DNA from: an uncultured Succinivibrio sp.
Lineage (GTDB): Bacteria > Pseudomonadota > Gammaproteobacteria > Enterobacterales > Succinivibrionaceae
DNA: 33,754 nt
Direction of reading: 5' to 3'
Assembly (NCBI GenBank): GCA_902785325.1
Contig: CACZXZ010000018.1
Coordinates: 1 to 33,754, forward strand
This document shows positions 33,728 to 33,754 of this stretch, one piece after another (position 1 is the stretch's first letter; the number at the start of each line of letters is the position of its first letter). Both the position numbers and the translations under genes were made by a program. The notes under the pieces were generated by a model, which was not told the DNA's origin, ran no database searches, and worked only from the letters and a program-made list of their open reading frames with translations.

Positions 33728-33754
33728 AGATTTTTTTTGTTATGTAGTTAATGC

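Noticed and set aside
1-33754. CRISPR arrays, tRNA, rRNA, integrases or insertion sequences
   Set aside because: I looked for spaced direct repeats, cloverleaf ends and transposase motifs and saw none; the Wadjet operon has no visible integrase or flanking direct repeat.

Overview
The window comes from an AT-rich bacterium, most likely an anaerobic gammaproteobacterium. ThrA is a fused aspartokinase/homoserine dehydrogenase of exactly the enteric length (820 residues), and ThrB, ThrC, SstT, AroA, PfkA, TpiA and PgpA all have the lengths and motifs of their gammaproteobacterial versions. Iron-sulfur assembly is the two-gene NIF type (NifU/NifS) and iron uptake is ferrous (FeoAB), which suits an anaerobic or gut lifestyle. 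Succinivibrionaceae is my best guess; this is inference from gene content, not a database match.

Layout. 1-1063: a small kinase-like gene and a probable small RNA ending in a strong plus-strand terminator. 1064-3448: hisC-aroA operon. 3594-5970: two overlapping membrane diguanylate cyclases. 6118-11282: an operon of a Cu-type P1B ATPase, an Lrp/AsnC regulator, nifU and nifS. 11400-13560: a Zn/Cd-type P1B ATPase with its metal-binding domain encoded separately upstream, behind a duplicated promoter-operator. 13709-16152: feoAB behind paired palindromes. 16391-17620: sstT. 17681-22398: thrABC. 22852-23601: an orphan gene. 23859-25607: tpiA-pfkA. 25749-25931: a small gene with its own terminator. 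25953-32687: a complete Wadjet defence operon, jetABCD. 32781-32978: another small gene. 32979-33470: pgpA. 33471-33754: strong hairpins near the right edge.

How the parts work together. From about 6.1 to 16.2 kb the window is a metal and Fe-S region: export of soft metals, ferrous iron import, and a cluster assembly pair co-transcribed with a copper exporter. SstT next to thrABC pairs threonine/serine uptake with threonine synthesis. The hisC-aroA pairing suggests the aminotransferase also serves aromatic amino acids. JetABCD is an SMC-based system that removes closed circular plasmids; here it is flanked by two small opposite-strand genes of unknown function. The least explained items are the sRNA candidate at 920-1053, the DKTNTLT motif in the copper ATPase, the NifU with a cysteine-less C-terminal domain, the metal-type operator arrays, and the small genes beside Wadjet.
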